A stretch of DNA of 43,800 bases, taken from assembly GCA_913044085.1 (NCBI GenBank), contig CAJWNW010000002.1, positions 1 through 43,800 on the forward strand, given 5' to 3'. The DNA is from an uncultured Flavobacteriaceae bacterium. GTDB taxonomy: Bacteria > Bacteroidota > Bacteroidia > Flavobacteriales > Flavobacteriaceae. Both the position numbers and the translations under genes were made by a program. Position 1 is the first letter of the stretch. Every line of letters begins with the position of its first letter. This document shows positions 24,933-33,182 of this stretch, one piece after another. Under the pieces are notes generated by a model. That model saw only the letters and a program-made list of their open reading frames with translations. It ran no database searches and had not been told where the DNA came from.

Positions 24933-25196
24933 TTAGTCCAGTTCTTCGTAATCTACATACTCCCCAACATCCTGCTTTGGGCGTTGTTTTATTTCAGTTT
25001 TGTCTATACTTATATCCCCTTCATTTTGGGAGTTATAATTTGGGGGTGGTTGATTGAATTTTTGTGCCATTTTTCGTGCCATAGAACGTATAATCCAAGG
25101 CGATAAAAGGCGCATTACATATTTAAAAATTGAATAGGCTAACAGTAAAATTAAAATTGTTTTTGCTAAGCCTAAGAAGGATGCTGTTTGAATCAT
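24933..25196 (-). CDS. DUF4834 family membrane protein
   Basis: This 87-aa protein has one N-terminal membrane helix (KTILILLLAYSIFKYVMRLL) and a hydrophilic acidic tail ending VGEYVDYEELD, as in the Bacteroidota DUF4834 family. The start is set at 25196 and not at an upstream ATG (25247), because a -7 box (25214-25221) lies between them. It precedes yfhO by one base. It probably sits in the inner membrane with the tail in the cytosol. The function is unknown. Confidence 0.8.
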   Translation of the reverse strand: MIQTASFLGLAKTILILLLAYSIFKYVMRLLSPWIIRSMARKMAQKFNQPPPNYNSQNEGDISIDKTEIKQRPKQDVGEYVDYEELD

Positions 25197-25213
25197 TAAT
25201 GCGATTATTTTTT

Positions 25214-25221
25214 CAAAAATA
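25214..25221 (-). promoter_or_regulatory. -7 box of the DUF4834-YfhO-GT4 operon
   Basis: The minus strand reads TATTTTTG, 17 bases before the 25196 start, which predicts a leader of about 12 bases. Confidence 0.5.
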
Positions 25222-25315
25222 CAATTCTTATTTAGAATGAAATACAATGCCTTTAGGAAACTTAAAATTCAAAAAAATGATTTATTTGATTCTTAAATGT
25301 TAGGTAAAAAATATG

Positions 25316-25323
25316 TAGATTTG
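25316..25323 (+). promoter_or_regulatory. -7 box of the outer-membrane barrel gene
   Basis: TAGATTTG lies 15 bases before the start at 25339. It rules out the in-frame ATG at 25297. Confidence 0.5.
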
Positions 25324-25338
25324 ATAAAAAGGAACTTC

Positions 25339-26310
25339 ATGAACACAAGACTTAAATTAAATTCTGTAATCTGCGCCTTACTGCTCGGACCCTTATTGTT
25401 TGCCCAGTATACAGATGTGATTAATTCAAATCGTCCTGGGGCCTCACAGTCGGCTTTTTCAGTAGGTACCAATGTTCTACAATTTGAAATTGGCCCCTAC
25501 TTAATGAATGAAAAAAGAAACCCTTATCCGAGTTATGATTCAAAAGGCTTTGGAATTGATTTTGCAGCGCATTATGGGTTTTTCAAAGAAGCATTAGAAG
25601 TCAATATTCAAGGCACCTATCAAAGTGATTCAAAAACATATAATTTCAACGTTCCTGTTGAAAGCAGCCGATCCAACTTCAAAAACCTAAATTTAGGCGT
25701 CAAATACCTGGTTTACGATCCCAACAAAAACAAAGAAGAGACTGTTAATGTTTACAGCTATCATGCGAATCAGGGCTTCAAATGGCGAGACATTGTTCCT
25801 GCTATTGCCTTATCTACTGGAGTCAATTTTGATACCAAAAACAACCCCTACACAGCAAATGGCGTGGAAGGTTTGAGTTACAGAGCAGCCCTTATCACCC
25901 AAAATAATTTTGATGGAGGCTGGGTATTTGTAACCAACCTTATGATGGACCGCATTAGTTCGAATCAACAAGATTTTCATTACATATTGACATTGACACA
26001 TTCATTCAACCCCAAATGGGTAGTTTTTGCTGAAAAACACGGGATTAAAAGCGATTTCTACTCAGATAATTTAATGCGATTTGGAGCAGGCTACCTTCTT
26101 AATAAAGATTTACAATTTGACTCTGCGGTTACCCTCAACTTTAAGGATACACCTTCGATTTTAGATATCAATTTTGGCGTTTCATACAGATTAGATCGTC
26201 ACAGAGATCCGATTAAAAACAATGACAATATCTCTGCAAAATCTAAAAGAAAAAGAATGAATCGTTCCAGAAAAAAATCTAAGAAAAAGAAAGTTAAAAA
26301 TTTTGACTAA
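25339..26310 (+). CDS. Outer-membrane transporter-like beta-barrel with polybasic tail
   Basis: This 323-aa protein has a signal peptide (about residues 1-20, ending LLFAQ) and the opening INSNRPGASQSAFSVGTNVL, seen in Bacteroidota outer-membrane proteins annotated as transporters. Alternating amphipathic strands fill residues 35-290, ending in LDINFGVSYRL as the last barrel strand. After it come about 35 residues, of which the last 25 are mostly Lys and Arg (for example RSRKKSKKKKVKNF). The C-terminus of a barrel faces the periplasm, so this tail could bind peptidoglycan or membrane phosphate. The substrate is unknown. A GNAT gene follows after 11 bases. Confidence 0.78.
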   Translation: MNTRLKLNSVICALLLGPLLFAQYTDVINSNRPGASQSAFSVGTNVLQFEIGPYLMNEKRNPYPSYDSKGFGIDFAAHYGFFKEALEVNIQGTYQSDSKTYNFNVPVESSRSNFKNLNLGVKYLVYDPNKNKEETVNVYSYHANQGFKWRDIVPAIALSTGVNFDTKNNPYTANGVEGLSYRAALITQNNFDGGWVFVTNLMMDRISSNQQDFHYILTLTHSFNPKWVVFAEKHGIKSDFYSDNLMRFGAGYLLNKDLQFDSAVTLNFKDTPSILDINFGVSYRLDRHRDPIKNNDNISAKSKRKRMNRSRKKSKKKKVKNFD

Positions 26311-26321
26311 TAATTTAGTAT

Positions 26322-27437
26322 ATGATTGTTGTTGAAGAGGTTCGTTCGAAGCGTCAACTTAAAGCATTTGTTAAATTTCCATTTGAGCTGTATAAAGATT
26401 CTCGCTATTGGGTCCCCCCCATTATAAAAGAAGAAATGGCAGTTTTTAATCCTTCTAAAAACCCCATTCTTCAAAATGCAAATTTAAAATTATTTTTAGG
26501 CTACAAAGATGGGGAAGTGGTTGGACGTGTGGCGGCTATAGTGAACTGGATTGAAGTCAAGGCGCAAAATACCAAAAAAATGCGCTTTGGATGGTTTGAT
26601 TTTATAGATGATGTTGAAGTCAGTAAAGCCTTGCTTGATAAAGTTTCGGAAATTGGAAAATCTCATAAACTCGACTACATGGAGGGCCCCGTGGGTTTCT
26701 CAAACCTAGACAAGGTGGGAATTCTTACATATGGTTTTGAACATATTGGAACCATGGTGTCTTGGTATAACCATAGCTACTATAAAAAGCATCTTGAAAT
26801 TCTAAATTTTAAAGTTGAAAAAGAATATCTAGAACACAGTCATGCTTTTAGTGATATAAAAATCAAAAACTACAACCGTCTGGAATCTGTCATTAAAAAG
26901 CGCTATGGTCTTAGAGCACTCAATTTTAGTAAGACAAAAGATATGATTGACCGTGCTGATGAGATGTTTGATTTATTTAATGAGAGTTATGCTTCCCTGT
27001 CTTCATTTGTAAAAATTACGGACCTTCAGAAAGAATATATGAAGAAAAAATTTCTAAACTTTATCAACCCCGAATACATCAAATTTGTGATTAATAGAGA
27101 TGAAAAACTTGTTGGTTTTGCGGTCGTTATGCCTTCTTTCGCAAAAGCCCTTCAGAAAATAAAAGGAAGGTTGTTTCCCTTTGGAGTGTTTGAATTGCTA
27201 AAAGCACAAAAAGCGAAAGCCGTTAATTTCCTATTAATCGGAGTTCATCCGGAGTACCAAAATAAAGGGGTACATGCCATTATTTTTAGTGAATACCATC
27301 GTACATTTACAAAGAAAGGAATTCAAGAATGTAGAAGAACACCTGAGTTGGCGGATAATTTAGCCATCCAAAAACTATGGACTGATTTTAACCCTAAATT
27401 GATAAAAAAACGTTGTACCTATAGAAAAAACCTTTAA
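26322..27437 (+). CDS. Large GNAT-family acyltransferase, possible ceramide-synthase-like N-acyltransferase
   Basis: This 371-aa protein is twice the size of a simple GNAT. The C-terminal half has the acyl-CoA-binding motif A as LIGVHPEYQNKGVHAIIF, followed by a conserved ending (RRTPELADNLAIQKLW). The N-terminal half (FPFELYKDSRYWVPPIIKEE, then MEGPVGFSNLDKVGILTYGF) is typical of a bacterial family often left as hypothetical. From memory, the bacterial ceramide synthase bCerS belongs to a GNAT-like group of this size. Its placement next to a serine-palmitoyltransferase-type gene makes N-acylation of a sphingoid or capnoid base a sensible guess. The two genes converge, so the link is by neighbourhood, not operon. 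Confidence 0.75.
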   Translation: MIVVEEVRSKRQLKAFVKFPFELYKDSRYWVPPIIKEEMAVFNPSKNPILQNANLKLFLGYKDGEVVGRVAAIVNWIEVKAQNTKKMRFGWFDFIDDVEVSKALLDKVSEIGKSHKLDYMEGPVGFSNLDKVGILTYGFEHIGTMVSWYNHSYYKKHLEILNFKVEKEYLEHSHAFSDIKIKNYNRLESVIKKRYGLRALNFSKTKDMIDRADEMFDLFNESYASLSSFVKITDLQKEYMKKKFLNFINPEYIKFVINRDEKLVGFAVVMPSFAKALQKIKGRLFPFGVFELLKAQKAKAVNFLLIGVHPEYQNKGVHAIIFSEYHRTFTKKGIQECRRTPELADNLAIQKLWTDFNPKLIKKRCTYRKNL

Positions 27438-27447
27438 AAGCGAAGCC

Positions 27448-28707
27448 CTAGTCTCCCATAGCAGCAGAAACCGAAGCAGAAAGACGTTTGTAAAGTCCCG
27501 AAGTTAAGCGTTCTCTTATGCTGGAAAAAGCCTCTAGTGTTACCGCAACATCTTCTAAGGTATGCATGGCTGTTGGAATCATTCTAAGTAAGATTAATCC
27601 CTTAGGAATAACAGGATATACTACAATAGAACAGAAAATACCATGATTTTCACGCAAATCCTTTACCAATGCCATGGCTTCAGGAATGCTTCCTTTTAAA
27701 TATACAGGGGTAACACAGCTTTGAGTGGATCCAATGTCGAATCCACGTTCTTTGAGACCGGATTGCAAAGCATCAACAACTTTCCAAAGGTTTTCTTTGA
27801 GTTCAGGCATGGTGCGTATCATATCCAAACGTTTTAATGCGCCTTTCACCAGCAGCATTTGCAGAGATTTTGCAAACATTTGCGAACGTAAATTATACTT
27901 CAAATAGTCAATAATTTCTTTGTCTGCTGCAATAAAAGCTCCCGTACTCGCCATGGATTTGGCAAAAGTGGCAAAATAAACGTCAATATCGTCTTGTACG
28001 CCTTGCTCCTCACCTGCACCTGCACCTGTAGCACCCAATGTTCCAAAACCATGGGCATCATCTACAAGAAAACGAAAGTTAAATTTCTTTTTTAGAGCAG
28101 CAATTTCTTTTAGGCGGCCTTGTTCTCCACGCATTCCAAAAACACCCTCTGAAATAACTAAAATTCCACCACCAGTTTGTGTAGCCATTTTATTGGCACG
28201 CTCTAAGTTTTTTTCTAAACTCTCAATATCGTTGTGCTTATAAGTAAAACGCTTGCCCATGTGCAAACGCACTCCGTCAATGATGCATGCATGTGCATCT
28301 ACATCATACACAATGATATCATCTTTGCCAACAAGAGCATCCACAGTTGACATAATTCCTTGGTAACCAAAATTCAAGACATAGGCAGCCTCTTTAGAAA
28401 CAAATGCGGCCAATTCTTGTTGTAACTGCTCGTGTAGTGAGGTGTGGCCAGACATCATTCGGGCGCCCATTGGATAAGCAGCTCCATATTCATTAGAAGC
28501 TTCTGCGTCTACTTTTCGGACTTCAGGATGATTGGCAAGACCTAAATAATCGTTAATACTCCAGGTAATGACATCTTTTCCCTGAAATTTCATGCGGTTA
28601 GAAATTTGCCCCTCTAGCTTTGGAAACACAAAATAACCTTCGGCTTGACTAGCCCATTTACCAAGAGGTCCCTTGTCTTTGTATATCTTCTCAAATAAAT
28701 CTCTCAT
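27448..28707 (-). CDS. Alpha-oxoamine synthase: serine palmitoyltransferase-like or cysteate fatty-acyltransferase
   Basis: This 419-aa PLP enzyme condenses an amino acid with an acyl thioester and releases CO2. The PLP Lys is Lys250 in FAKSMASTGAF, the ring-stacking His is His139 in DVDAHACIIDG, and the Asp and His of VDDAHGFGTLG (215-224) are present. The family also includes KBL and BioF. The close neighbour on the same strand is a cysteine-synthase-like gene and no biotin or threonine gene is near, which favours lipid base synthesis. That could use serine (sphingolipid) or cysteate (capnine). It has its own -7 box. Choosing between the substrates needs comparison with characterised enzymes. 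Confidence 0.85.
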   Translation of the reverse strand: MRDLFEKIYKDKGPLGKWASQAEGYFVFPKLEGQISNRMKFQGKDVITWSINDYLGLANHPEVRKVDAEASNEYGAAYPMGARMMSGHTSLHEQLQQELAAFVSKEAAYVLNFGYQGIMSTVDALVGKDDIIVYDVDAHACIIDGVRLHMGKRFTYKHNDIESLEKNLERANKMATQTGGGILVISEGVFGMRGEQGRLKEIAALKKKFNFRFLVDDAHGFGTLGATGAGAGEEQGVQDDIDVYFATFAKSMASTGAFIAADKEIIDYLKYNLRSQMFAKSLQMLLVKGALKRLDMIRTMPELKENLWKVVDALQSGLKERGFDIGSTQSCVTPVYLKGSIPEAMALVKDLRENHGIFCSIVVYPVIPKGLILLRMIPTAMHTLEDVAVTLEAFSSIRERLTSGLYKRLSASVSAAMGD

Positions 28708-28734
28708 CTAAATTTCTGAATGTTAATCTGGATT

Positions 28735-28742
28735 CAAAATTA
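28735..28742 (-). promoter_or_regulatory. -7 box of the alpha-oxoamine synthase gene
   Basis: The minus strand reads TAATTTTG, 27 bases before the start codon at 28707. Confidence 0.5.
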
Positions 28743-28816
28743 TGCAATAATCCAATTAAAACATAATGATTTGACAAAAGTTAAGGCTTAAAACTTAAAG
28801 CACTTTTCAGTTGACT

Positions 28817-29863
28817 TCATTTTATATAGGCAATGGGTTTGGTAGTGGGCTTTAAAGTATCATCCATAAAACCTTGTTCTTTCATCCATTGATCGTTGTA
28901 AACTTTACTCATGTAACGAGATCCATGATCTGGAAAAATCATGACCACAACATCCGATGGTTTAAATGTGTTTTCATCTTGCAGTTGCTTGACTGCTTGT
29001 AAAACAGCACCAGAAGTATAACCTCCAAAAATTCCCTCAGTATGCGCCAACTCGCGCGCTGTATGCGCACTAGATTCATCAGTCACTTTTACAAAAGCAT
29101 CGATGATATTAAAATCAGTTGCAGAAGGAATTAAATTTTTTCCCAATCCTTCAATACGGTAAGGATAAATTTCATTGGAATCAACTTCTCTAGTCTCGTG
29201 GTATTTTTTCAAAACTGAGCCATAGGCATCGACGCCAATAACTTTTACATCCGGATTTTGTGATTTGATGTACTGGGCTGTTCCCGAAATGGTGCCACCA
29301 GTTCCGCTACAAACGACCAAGTGTGTGATTTTACCAGCAGTTTGACGCCAAATTTCAGGGCCAGTTGATTTAAAGTGGGCTTCTGTGTTGAGGTCATTAA
29401 AATATTGATTGATGTAAACAGAACCTTCTATTTCATTATGTAGGCGCTTAGCGACCTCATAATAAGAACGTGGATCATCGGCTTTAACGTTGGCAGGGCA
29501 AACATAGACTTTCGCGCCCATACTTTTGAGCATATCAATCTTGTCGGGGGATGATTTTGAACTGACCGCTAAAATACAGTCATATCCTTTAACAATGCTC
29601 GCCATAGCAATACTGAAACCTGTATTCCCCGAAGTGGTTTCAATGATGGTATCTCCAGGTTTTAAAATACCCTTTTTTTCAGCATCCTCAATAATGTATA
29701 AAGCGATGCGGTCTTTAGAAGATTGACCTGGGTTAAAGGCCTCAATTTTAGCAATGTAAGTACCTGGATATCCCTGAGTTATCTTGTTGAGCTTAACAAG
29801 AGGCGTATCCCCAATAAGCTCTAAGATGTTATTAAAAATTTTAGGTTGGCGGTCTAAAGACAT
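28817..29863 (-). CDS. Cysteine-synthase/cystathionine-beta-synthase-like PLP enzyme, candidate cysteate synthase
   Basis: This 348-aa fold-type II PLP enzyme has its PLP Lys at Lys50 in [11 protein letters not shown], the substrate loop TTSGNTG at 77-83 and the phosphate-binding GTGGT loop. The segment [14 protein letters not shown] is closer to cystathionine beta-synthase than to CysK. There is no CBS regulatory domain and no haem-binding extension. Standard relatives replace the hydroxyl-derived group of serine or acetylserine with sulfide or homocysteine. Directly upstream of an SPT-like gene, use of phosphoserine with sulfite to give cysteate for sulfonolipids is plausible. A cystathionine or cysteine role cannot be excluded from sequence alone. 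Confidence 0.85.
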   Translation of the reverse strand: MSLDRQPKIFNNILELIGDTPLVKLNKITQGYPGTYIAKIEAFNPGQSSKDRIALYIIEDAEKKGILKPGDTIIETTSGNTGFSIAMASIVKGYDCILAVSSKSSPDKIDMLKSMGAKVYVCPANVKADDPRSYYEVAKRLHNEIEGSVYINQYFNDLNTEAHFKSTGPEIWRQTAGKITHLVVCSGTGGTISGTAQYIKSQNPDVKVIGVDAYGSVLKKYHETREVDSNEIYPYRIEGLGKNLIPSATDFNIIDAFVKVTDESSAHTARELAHTEGIFGGYTSGAVLQAVKQLQDENTFKPSDVVVMIFPDHGSRYMSKVYNDQWMKEQGFMDDTLKPTTKPIAYIK

Positions 29864-29879
29864 AAAAACAATTGAAAAG

Positions 29880-29887
29880 CAAAAATA
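29880..29887 (-). promoter_or_regulatory. -7 box of the cysteine-synthase-like gene
   Basis: The minus strand reads TATTTTTG, 16 bases before the start at 29863. Confidence 0.5.
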
Positions 29888-29904
29888 AGGATTTTTTTAA
29901 ACTT

Positions 29905-32040
29905 TTATTCTGTTATTGATTCTAGATCTAGTAGAAAGCTGTATTCAGAGGCGACTTCTTTTAGGCCTTCAAAACGCCCTGAAGCCCCCCCATGTCCCGC
30001 ATCCATGTTGGTTTTTAAATACAATTTGGATGAATATTTAGATTGAGTACGTAATCTTGCAACCCACTTGGCAGGTTCCCAGTATTGCACCTGAGAATCG
30101 TGCAAGCCTGTTGTTACCAACATATTAGGATAGGACTGATTACTTACATTGTCATAGGGTGAATAAGATTTCATGTAGTCGTAATAGCGTTTGTCATTGG
30201 GATTTCCCCATTCGTCATACTCCCCAGTTGTCAAAGGAATGCTGTCGTCCAGCATGGTAGTGACTACATCTACAAATGGGACTTGAGAAACTACACCATT
30301 GTAAAGCTTTGGTGCCATATTAACAACTGCACCCATAAGCAATCCCCCGGCACTGCCTCCCATGGCATAATGGTGACTTGAAGATGTGTAACCCTCCGAA
30401 ATTAAAAATTTTGAGCAATCAATAAAATCGGTGAAAGTATTTTTTTTCTTTAACAGCTTTCCATCCTCATACCATTGACGTCCTAGGTATTGTCCCCCGC
30501 GTATATGTGCAATGGCATAAACAAAACCGCGATCTAATAAACTTAAACGAACTGTTGAAAAATAAGGGTCGATGGTTGCGCCATAAGAACCGTAGGCATA
30601 AAGCAGCAAAGGTGTTTTTGAGTGGTTGGGCGTGTCTTTGTGTTTAACGATAGAAATTGGAATCTTCGTACCGTCTGAGGCTGTTGCCCAAAGCCGTTCG
30701 GAAACATAATTCTCTTCGTTAAATTTACCGCCAAGCACCTCTTGCTCTTTCATGATGGTTTTTTCTTTTGTTACCATATTAAAATCAATCATTGAAGAAG
30801 GTGTGGTCAAGGATTGGTATCCATAACGCAAGAAATTGGTATCAAAATCAATGTTGGTAGTAGTGTAAGCCGTATAAGTTTCACTTTCAAATGGAAGGTA
30901 GTATTGGTCAGTACCATCCCAACGTGTAATTTTAATTTGATTCAAACCATTTTTCCGCTCAGAAATCACAAGGAAATCTTTAAAAATATCAATTCCTTCT
31001 AATAAAACATCCGATCTGTGCGGAATCACATCCCTCCAAAAAGGCTTTTCTGTTTGATTTTCTGAAGTCTTAGAAAGTTTAAAATTTTTAGCGCCATCAG
31101 CATTTGACACCACATAAAAGGAATCTCCATAATGGGCTATAGAATATTCTAAACCACGAGTTCTTGGTTGAAATACTTTAAAGGGCTGGTTTGGTGTATC
31201 AGCATTTAAAATTTGATACTCTGTTGTAAGCGTACTGTAACTCGAAATAACTAAATATTTTTTGGATTTGGTTTTATAAACACCAACCCCAAACGTATCG
31301 TCTTTTTCTTCATAAACGAGTGCATCATCCTTGGTATTAGACCCAATTGTATGCTTATAAATAGCCTCAGATCTCAAGGTTGTTTCATTTTGAAGCGTAT
31401 AGAAAAGTGTCTTGTTGTCATTGGCCCAAGTGCTACTTCCAGTGGAGTTGCTTACTTTGTCTTCTAAAATCTTATTTGTTTTAAGATTTTTGATATATAA
31501 ATTATATTGACGACGGCCAATGGTATCAGTTGCAAACGCAACCAATGAATTATCGGGGCTTACATTGAGGCCTCTTAAATTGAAATAAGCATGGCCTTGG
31601 GCCATTTCATTGCAGTCAAAAAGAAGCTCTTCTTTGGCAGATAAAGATTCTTTTTTTCGGGTGTAAACTGGATAGTCTTTCCCTTTTTCATAGCGCGTAA
31701 TGTACCAATAGCCATTGTATTTGTAGGGTACTGAGCTGTCGTCTTTTTTAATTCTTGATTTCATCTCCTCAAATAAAGCAGTCTGAAAGACTTTGGTATG
31801 CGCCGTATTGGAATCGTAATATGCATTTTCAGCTTCCAGATACGCAATGACCTCTGGATTTTCTCGCTCATTGAGCCAATAAAATGGGTCCTGTCTGACA
31901 TCTTCATGCATGGATAATTCCTTGGTCATTTGTTTTGCCTTTGGGGCGTCTATTATATTTGCCATAGATTTATTCCTTGGGTTATTTGTACAAGAAAAAA
32001 TAAGTAACGATAAAATTAATGCTGTGTAAGTAGATTTCAT
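29905..32040 (-). CDS. Prolyl-oligopeptidase family (S9A) lipoprotein, oligopeptidase B-like
   Basis: This 711-aa protein has a lipoprotein signal (LSLLIFSC, Cys17), an N-terminal seven-bladed propeller and a C-terminal alpha/beta-hydrolase domain. The triad is Ser563 (MGGSAGG), Asp648 (LHDSQV) and His683 (DAGHGG). EDVRQDPFYWLNERENPEVI at the start of the mature protein is typical of oligopeptidase B, which cleaves short peptides after Arg or Lys; the propeller gates out large proteins. The lipid anchor places it in the envelope, unlike cytosolic OpdB, consistent with peptide feeding. It lies 41 bases upstream of the cysteine-synthase-like gene, but each gene has its own -7 box. Confidence 0.93.
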   Translation of the reverse strand: MKSTYTALILSLLIFSCTNNPRNKSMANIIDAPKAKQMTKELSMHEDVRQDPFYWLNERENPEVIAYLEAENAYYDSNTAHTKVFQTALFEEMKSRIKKDDSSVPYKYNGYWYITRYEKGKDYPVYTRKKESLSAKEELLFDCNEMAQGHAYFNLRGLNVSPDNSLVAFATDTIGRRQYNLYIKNLKTNKILEDKVSNSTGSSTWANDNKTLFYTLQNETTLRSEAIYKHTIGSNTKDDALVYEEKDDTFGVGVYKTKSKKYLVISSYSTLTTEYQILNADTPNQPFKVFQPRTRGLEYSIAHYGDSFYVVSNADGAKNFKLSKTSENQTEKPFWRDVIPHRSDVLLEGIDIFKDFLVISERKNGLNQIKITRWDGTDQYYLPFESETYTAYTTTNIDFDTNFLRYGYQSLTTPSSMIDFNMVTKEKTIMKEQEVLGGKFNEENYVSERLWATASDGTKIPISIVKHKDTPNHSKTPLLLYAYGSYGATIDPYFSTVRLSLLDRGFVYAIAHIRGGQYLGRQWYEDGKLLKKKNTFTDFIDCSKFLISEGYTSSSHHYAMGGSAGGLLMGAVVNMAPKLYNGVVSQVPFVDVVTTMLDDSIPLTTGEYDEWGNPNDKRYYDYMKSYSPYDNVSNQSYPNMLVTTGLHDSQVQYWEPAKWVARLRTQSKYSSKLYLKTNMDAGHGGASGRFEGLKEVASEYSFLLDLESITE

Positions 32041-32066
32041 TTTTTGAGGATTTAATACTTAGATTT

Positions 32067-32074
32067 CAAAATTA
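32067..32074 (-). promoter_or_regulatory. -7 box of the S9 peptidase gene
   Basis: The minus strand reads TAATTTTG, 26 bases before the start at 32040. Confidence 0.45.
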
Positions 32075-32081
32075 ATAAAAT

Positions 32082-33104
32082 TTACGAAACAGTTTCTAAA
32101 ACTTTAAGAAGTTTTTGATGCATTTTAGAGGAGTAATCCAAATGTGTTACCATTCTTAGTTTACCCCCACCCATGTCACTAATTAAAATATCTTTTGCTT
32201 CCAAATCACGAATGAATTTGTCGGCTTCCACGTGGGAAGCCAACTCAAATATCACAATATTTGTTTCAATCGGTTCTAATTTAGCTACATAACTGGCCAC
32301 TTGAAGGACTTGACCAATGGCTTTCGCTTTTTGATGGTCCTCAGAAAGCCTTTCACGATGATGGTCTAAAGCATACAAACCCGCAGCAGCCAATACGCCT
32401 ACTTGTCGCATGCCGCCACCCATCATTTTACGAATGCGAATCGCTTTTTCCATGATCGCTGAATCGCCTATAAGGACAGATCCTATGGGACATCCTAAGC
32501 CTTTACTTAAACAAACCGATAAAGTGTCAAAAATTTCACCATATTGTTTTGGAGTTTCATTTTTAACCTCAAGGGCGTTCCAAAGTCGAGCGCCATCTAA
32601 ATGAAGTCCAAGATTATGATCTTTACAAACTTTATGAATATTTTGAATGTCTTGAAAATCCCAACAAGCGCCTCCGCCTTTATTAGTTGTATTTTCCAAG
32701 GCCACTAAAGTGGTGAGTGGACTGTGGTAAAAATCTGGTGGATTGATGGCAGCTTTTACTTGTTGCGCGTTGACCATACCGCGCTGGCCATCAATTAATT
32801 TACAGGACACTCCACTGTTAAAGGAAACACCCCCGCCCTCGTAATTATAGACGTGTGCATATTTATCACAAATAAGCTGCTCACCTGGTTGTGTATGCAG
32901 TTTAATAGCGGCCTGATTGGCCATGGTTCCCGTGGGAAAAAAAAGTGCATTTTCTTTTCCAAAAAGCGTTGCAAGACGGGTTTGAAGCGCATTGACCGTT
33001 GGATCTTCCGCATAGACATCATCGCCTAAAGGCGCAGAGGCCATCGCATCAATCATGCCCGGGGTTGGTTTGGTAACGGTATCGCTTCTTAAATCAATTT
33101 TCAT
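32082..33104 (-). CDS. Low-specificity L-threonine aldolase (GntG-type PLP enzyme)
   Basis: This 340-aa fold-type I PLP enzyme opens with the family signature DLRSDTVTKPTPGM (residues 4-17). It has the ring-stacking His84 in KYAHVYNYEGGG and the PLP Lys201 in CLSKGLGCPIG. HLDGARLWNA (168-177) carries the Asp and Arg that bind the cofactor and substrate carboxylate. It splits threonine or allo-threonine to glycine and acetaldehyde, or runs in reverse. The length is normal and no key residue is missing. It is divergent from prfB with about 78 bases between starts. Confidence 0.94.
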   Translation of the reverse strand: MKIDLRSDTVTKPTPGMIDAMASAPLGDDVYAEDPTVNALQTRLATLFGKENALFFPTGTMANQAAIKLHTQPGEQLICDKYAHVYNYEGGGVSFNSGVSCKLIDGQRGMVNAQQVKAAINPPDFYHSPLTTLVALENTTNKGGGACWDFQDIQNIHKVCKDHNLGLHLDGARLWNALEVKNETPKQYGEIFDTLSVCLSKGLGCPIGSVLIGDSAIMEKAIRIRKMMGGGMRQVGVLAAAGLYALDHHRERLSEDHQKAKAIGQVLQVASYVAKLEPIETNIVIFELASHVEADKFIRDLEAKDILISDMGGGKLRMVTHLDYSSKMHQKLLKVLETVS

Positions 33105-33157
33105 GAAAAAAAATAAATGTAAATCTACATATTATTTTCATTCTGTGCTATAAATTC

Positions 33158-33165
33158 TATTTTTG
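33158..33165 (+). promoter_or_regulatory. -7 box of prfB
   Basis: TATTTTTG lies 18 bases before the prfB start, with a TTTT at 33135-33138 spaced 19 bases upstream as a weak -33. Confidence 0.5.
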
Positions 33166-33182
33166 CATTATTAATTGTTTTT

